DNA of 64,000 bases from Epiperipatus broadwayi (taxonomy: Eukaryota; Onychophora; Udeonychophora; Euonychophora; Peripatidae): positions 2,914,165-2,978,164 of the forward strand of contig JAQFVV010012511.1 of the NCBI GenBank assembly GCA_028023455.1. The letters run 5' to 3'. The notes under the pieces are model-generated. The model saw only the letters and a program-made list of their open reading frames with translations, did not search any database and had not been told where the DNA came from. A program made the position numbers and the translations under genes. This document shows positions 58,949 through 64,000 of this stretch, piece after piece; position 1 is the stretch's first letter; each line of letters opens with the position of its first letter.

Positions 58949-61392
58949 CTAAAATGATATACATGATAAAGTTAAATATGTAGAAGTTTTACGTGTATAT
59001 GTGGGTGTGCGCAGATGTGGTTTTTAAGAGACTATAATAATTTTTAGAATATTTTTATATACATCTACATATTTTGTACATAAAAATGTACAATTATATT
59101 ATTGATAGAAATTTAAATGTGTTTATTTTTGGATGACGTCGTCCTTTATTTGTGAAAGCTGTTTTTTTTTTTTTTTTACATTCCAATGTACAAAAATTAA
59201 TTTGTTTTATTATTTCACATAAATAGGATTTAGATATTCAGAATTAATTAAAGTTATTGGGATTGATCTTTTGAAATTACATAATATCCAAATATCTTTC
59301 TAAGAAACAGACTTTATATAAATAAATATCAGTTGGAAAGGAATATAATTACTAGACAAAGATATGGGATAAAAATCTAAATATATCTCCATGGTTAGGT
59401 ATGCTAATAAGAAAAAGATTCATTGTAAGATGATGATTTAAATCTAAAAGTTCATGAATCAAAAAAAGGCCTCATTAAAAAGCAAAAATTAGACCTAGAG
59501 AATTCTATAGTTATAAAATAAAAATCAATAATAAAAAATTCAACATTTATTACCTTAAATGGAGGTTTATTAATAATAAAATTGATAAAAAATGTATAAT
59601 TATAGATTCATGTTATTATAAAAAATAAAAATTAATTAACATCTTTGGAATAGTTTACAAGTAATTTCATAAACCAGACACCACAATGTAATATAAGTTT
59701 GATGAATGACATTTTGAATTTAAATACAGATTAAAAGCAAAATAAGAATATCACCACTTTGGCTGCTAAACTTACATTATGCTGGTGAATATGATATTGA
59801 AAAGATAATCTGAAAACTAGTCTTAATTAATGTGTTGAATGCAATGTATAAAGATTATAAACTAGCAATTAATGCAGATGTTTCATTAGTCTGTGGTGAA
59901 AGAAAAATCTCCAGCAACGTTTGGTTTAAGAAAGTGGATTAGTTTAAACTCTAGAACAATGAAATCTGTAAAGAGACTCCATTGAATTGCTGATGAATTT
60001 TAACTAGTTAAAAGGGGTAATATTTCAGTAAAATGATATAACTATTGACAAATTTAATACATGGAACTGAAACAGATCCCAGAATGTATGATTTCATTTA
60101 AGAATTCTTTATAAGATTCTGTAAATATGATGACAAGTTCATAAGGTCAATTAGTCTGCTTGGTAGACACAATCATCACAAGAATGTGCCTTTATAAAAT
60201 AAGTATTTTATAATGAACTGGAGCAGTTTCTATAGGAAAGATGGAATCCATTTACAATATAAAGATTATATCAAAGACATTCTAAAGAAATGAAATACTG
60301 ATTGTTTTCATTAAAAATACAAAATACAATTGACAGCTACAGTAAGGCAAGGTCTTTCAGAAAAAAAAGTTTGCAATAGAAAAAATCAAACACAGCAAAG
60401 CAAAGTGTCAGATAAACAGATTTAAAAGCCAGTATTTGATAGCTATAGATATATTTAGTTTCAATGAATTGGTTGTATAACTCCTACAAAACTACTATTC
60501 AATTTTTTGTTCATCTTTTTTCTTTTTCCAAATTTAGAATGACAATATTTATTTATGAGAGGTTGTTAATGTTTTGTGGGATTTAATTTGGTTGTGATGA
60601 ATGTGAGAGTTAAAGATGCATGGATGCTATCTTAGTTCTTTTGATGCTCGAACACCAATACCTTGTGATTAAAAACCCAATTATTTCATGAATGATTGTT
60701 TATGATAATACTGATATGATGAAAAAACTACACATGATTCTGCTAACTTACCAAAGATGATATGAAATCACAATTTTATTTAAGTTTTAAACAGTATAGT
60801 CAAAAACTTGCAAAAGTGTATGTTTTCAATTTATAATTTGTTACCAAAATGATTTTTATTAATATATATTTTTGATTCCATAATTGAATATAAAATAAAT
60901 GGATAGTTATTATTTGTGAATGATTATAATATAAGATGAACATTATAACTTATAATTTCAATAATAATTATAAAACTGGTTTAAGATATTTTTAAAAATT
61001 CATGACATGAGGATTTAAAACATATAGAATTTAGAAAATGGCTCTGGAACAGATAAATAAGAAACTGCAATTGAATGATTAATTACTCAAATCACATGAT
61101 ATTCAAATACCAAATGTGAGAGGCTCTAGAACTTTTAGATATCAAATCGATAACTTAAATACTGTGATAACATACAAATAGTTAATTAAGAGGTAATTTG
61201 TCTCACTGTTGTTGTTTTTTTTTTCTAAATATAAAGTTGTTTTTTTAAACAAAAGAATAAAGAATTAAGACAACCATCTAACTTTCGTATGCAGTAACAA
61301 TGATCGTATTTCGAATCCATAGCCTGACATAATTGACTCAATAAGCGACTTTTTTATAATAAATATAAAGTTGGTGATCAAACGATAATGAC
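58949..61392. other. AT-rich DNA, likely intron upstream of the exon
   Basis: Short protein-like stretches near 59880-59950 (VCGERKISSNVWFKKVD on the plus strand) hint at an old LINE but are too broken to assign. T runs occur at 59162-59178. No exon with splice sites was found. Confidence 0.35.
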
Positions 61393-61487
61393 TGTTATAG
61401 TCCTCCCTTCTCTTAGAAGTGGACTATTCGATCAGATAAGAAGGAATCTGGAATAGTCCACTTCTGAGAGAAGGGAGGACTATAACA
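61393..61487. repeat. 95-bp near-perfect palindrome
   Basis: Arms of 36 bp (61393-61428 and 61452-61487) pair with a single G-T/A-C type mismatch around a 23-bp loop. They begin TGTTATAGTCCTCCCTTCTC and end GAAGTGGACTATT. Five-base direct repeats ATGAC (61388-61392 and 61488-61492) flank it. It could be a minimal inverted-repeat transposon or an RNA hairpin precursor. Confidence 0.8.
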
Positions 61488-62444
61488 ATGACCAAAAAAA
61501 AAAAAATTGAAAACGAGAAAAATGATATGAAAATTTGATTTAGTTAAATAAATTAAGTTTAAAAATCAAATAATTAATATTTTAAAAATAAAGATTTTAT
61601 TTGTTCATTAACTTTTTTAACAAAAGTATATTTATAATAGGACATATAAAAATTTAAATAATTTATTTTGTTTTTGGAACAAAAATGCTATAAAGTTCTT
61701 TTTCTCATATTGAGGATCAAAGAATTGTTAGAAAATGTCTAAGAGAAAAGATAATGGCGTTGAGACAGTCATGCAATTGAATAATTAGATACAAGGAAAG
61801 TTCATTACATTTTAATTAATCTTATTCTGTTGGTCTTGAGAAGTTGATTGTATTCAAAATGTAAAATTTTAGCCAATTTGAAGTGATAATAACTGAAGTT
61901 GTTAATTCTTACAAAGAAATAATTCAAAAATCATGTGAAGCACTGTTAGAGTAAAAAGACAATTAATATTAAATTATTCTACACACTAAGAATAACTTCC
62001 AGAATGTATAAAAGAATGAGATCTTTAAACAGTATGTGCTAAGCTTACATAGAGCTAAGCATTGCTATTCTAGTTCTCAAAATTTATGTGAAGAGGAGTA
62101 TGTCCTCAGAACAAGTTTTGAATACAACTTTAAATTTGTGTTTTCACTTTGAAGCAAGACCTTCTCAATACAAAGAAGTTTAAACAAGAATAACCTTAAG
62201 AAAACTGGAAAAGAAACTAGAGCTCAGGATATTACTAATTATCATCTACAAAAACCTCAATAGAACAGCTGTGTAAGAAAAAATAAAAAAATTCTATAAT
62301 CTACTCAAAATATTAGTAATAATAAAATACTTTACTGTGATGAGCAAATCATTAAAAAATGAAATTATTAATTATATTCAATAAAAAAGAGTTATATATG
62401 ACATGGCCCAATTTTTTTAAGCTTGTAAATAAATTTAAAGTGTT
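61488..62444. other. AT-rich non-coding DNA
   Basis: No feature recognised. Confidence 0.45.
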
Positions 62445-62741
62445 CTAACAAGCTTTGTTGATAAAATGCTAACAAGAGAAAGCATTTAAAATATCTCTAT
62501 CAGAAACCACACCCAAATCCCAGACCAATGGTTTCATGCTTTGGCACTCCTCAGTGAGGTGCTAGAATAGTTTCAGACACTAGATCTAAAAATACCAACC
62601 CAAAGCCAGCATTTATCTAAGAGGTAACTATTGAGTAGAAAATCTGAAAATTTTAGAGACCTATATGTCTTCAAACCCAGCTATCTAACTCAAATAACTA
62701 TATGGGGTTCTTGTTAGCATTTTATCAACGAAACTTGTTAG
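62445..62741 (-). mobile_element. hammerhead element family 4 (297 bp)
   Basis: Inverted 32-bp ends (62445-62476 and 62710-62741) share GTTGATAAAATGCTAACAAG with two mismatches overall. On the minus strand the interior contains CCCCATATAGTTATTTGAG, GGGTTTGAAGACAT and TTAGATCTAG before a hammerhead, the same box order as family 2. The ends include TTATCAACAA, also found at the family 1 unit junction, so the 5' arm looks like an inverted copy of the unit end, as at the family 1 locus. No target duplication was found. Confidence 0.6.
62519..62558 (-). ncRNA. type I hammerhead ribozyme, family 4 (core intact)
   Basis: On the minus strand: stem I strand CTCA; core CTGAGGA (position 7 free); stem II GTGC-CAAA-GCAT with a G-T closing pair; core GAAA; stem III ACC-ATT-GGT; cleavage after the C opposite 62523 (triplet GTC); return strand TGGG, pairing with CTCA with one wobble. 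All invariant core positions are present. Stem I is only four pairs before a mismatch. Confidence 0.65.
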
Positions 62742-64000
62742 AGCAATTAGCAAAGCTCTTTATTATTAATTATATGATTGTTTATTTAACTGTATATCGT
62801 AATTATGCTAATAAAATAATTTTTTGTTTATTTGTAGATATTATCATTGAGTACATTTTTTTTTATGTATGTGTGTGAAATATTCATAAAGAAATGCAAA
62901 ACAATTCTATTTTAAATTTTTAAAAAATTTAATTGTAGAATTATTGTTTTCCACAATATTTATTGTAAGGGGAGGAGAAATTTATCCAAAGAGTGCATTT
63001 TTATTAAACTTTAGAAAGAAAGATGATAGTTAAGAATAATTGAAATGTTCTTCTCATATCTGAAAATTAAATACTCTATTTATTTATTTTTGTTTTTGCT
63101 TATAAAAGAAAATTGTTTCTATAATTAATAAGCAATTAACAATATGTATTTATAATTTGTAATTTTTTTATTTGATTAAATTAATTTTTATTGTAATTTA
63201 ATCTTTGATTTATTTTTATTTGTCCATTTATCTATTTTATACCTATGACTGTGTGAAGGAGGGAGGAAATTAGAAGAGTCATACTGAGGATTAAGTGGTA
63301 CACATACAGGTAAACTAATATAAAAGTCTGGTTATGCTGGCAATAGTCTTTCTTGTGCATCTGCAAGCAATGTTCTCTATTGCACGAATATGGAGAATAA
63401 ATAAGTTACTATACTAATTTTACTTTTATTTACGTGTGGGGGGTGAGGTCTGAAAATATAAGATCTATTTGTCTTAAAAATAACTATTAACCATATTTAG
63501 AGAATATAGTAATAAACTTGATATACCTTCTCATAAAATTATGCTACATTTTGGCACAATGAAGTCTGATGATAACTTATCATTTTATATATCAATGTGT
63601 GTTCACATAAATACATAGTTTACACTGTCTTGAGTGTATACTACGAATAACTAGTTCTCCGTTATATTTTGATAAATCCAACATGAAATAAAAACATATC
63701 ATCTATTATCATCTGGTACAGTACCCAATATTCCATTACATTTTGGCAGCCCAATGTGGCACATGACAATATCAGCAGTCAAAATATTCTGTTAAATTTT
63801 GATAACACATGTTGATAATCTAAATCACAAATGTCTTAGGAAAAAAGAATTGTCAATACAAATAATAGAATAAAAATATCAAAGGAAAAAATCAGACACA
63901 TATATATATATAAACAGTACAGAATGGGAAATAAAGTGAGAGAGCAAAAATTAGACTAAATATTTAAAATAGATAGGTTTAGAAAGAAAGGTTCAAAAAA
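62742..64000. other. AT-rich non-coding DNA
   Basis: A T run near 62857 and a (TA)n at 63900-63912. No gene recognised. Confidence 0.45.

Overview
This window looks like non-coding, repeat-dense DNA from an AT-rich invertebrate animal. The evidence is intron-like AT-rich sequence, many microsatellites, one spliced exon, and a mix of RTE-type LINEs, a second LINE lineage, Penelope-like elements (PLEs), a Ty3/gypsy-like LTR element, tRNA-derived SINEs and MITEs. CpG looks scarce except in a few young elements and around 29-30.3 kb. A lophotrochozoan, perhaps a mollusc, would fit the SINE and RTE content, but I cannot fix the species.

The most notable content is a set of small elements carrying type I hammerhead ribozyme (HHR) folds, read by eye from primary sequence. 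Family 1 is a 456-bp unit. It forms one inverted copy plus a head-to-tail array at 12298-14183, bounded by a 12-bp direct repeat. It also occurs as dispersed single copies at 18148-18596 (13-bp flanking repeat) and 18750-19188, and as damaged pieces near 27.8, 28.4 and 30.7 kb. Family 2 is a 400-bp unit in about 1.5 copies at 9471-10060. Family 3 has three damaged copies at 3.9, 21.1 and 22.8 kb whose consensus is a near-textbook HHR. Family 4 is a 297-bp element at 62445-62741. Families 1, 2 and 4 share sequence boxes and so appear to be one lineage. HHRs are known from PLEs and from metazoan retrozymes. PLE remnants with a degenerate GIY-YIG domain lie at 4.8-6.5 kb, so a PLE-type reverse transcriptase is a plausible driver, though that link is inference.

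Layout. 0-6.5 kb: a retrocopy with a 17-bp target duplication, a foldback element, a LINE tail, and two head-to-head PLE fragments. 9-14.5 kb: HHR families 2 and 1 and a tRNA-like sequence. 15-20.5 kb: a small CpG-rich inverted-repeat element, RTE LINE fragments and two single family 1 copies. 20.5-33.5 kb: mostly AT-rich unique-looking DNA with microsatellites, family 1 and 3 debris and a CpG-richer block holding a 107-codon ORF. 33.5-46 kb: a foldback, a 1.5-kb LTR-like element, a 1.5-kb long-TIR element, and a non-autonomous LTR retrotransposon with 1.75-kb LTRs and only gag-like remains. 46-54 kb: AT-rich DNA, RTE endonuclease remains, a tRNA-type SINE and a 2-kb LINE. 55-58.4 kb: a second copy of the LTR-like element between 66-bp direct repeats, a MITE with an 8-bp target duplication, and an inverted SINE pair. 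58.8 kb: a 156-bp minus-strand exon with consensus splice sites, the best evidence that part of the window is intronic. 61-64 kb: a near-perfect 36-bp-arm palindrome and HHR family 4.

Most short ORFs in the window are chance readings of AT-rich or repeat DNA. No intact gene, rRNA, CRISPR array or bacterial-type operon was seen.
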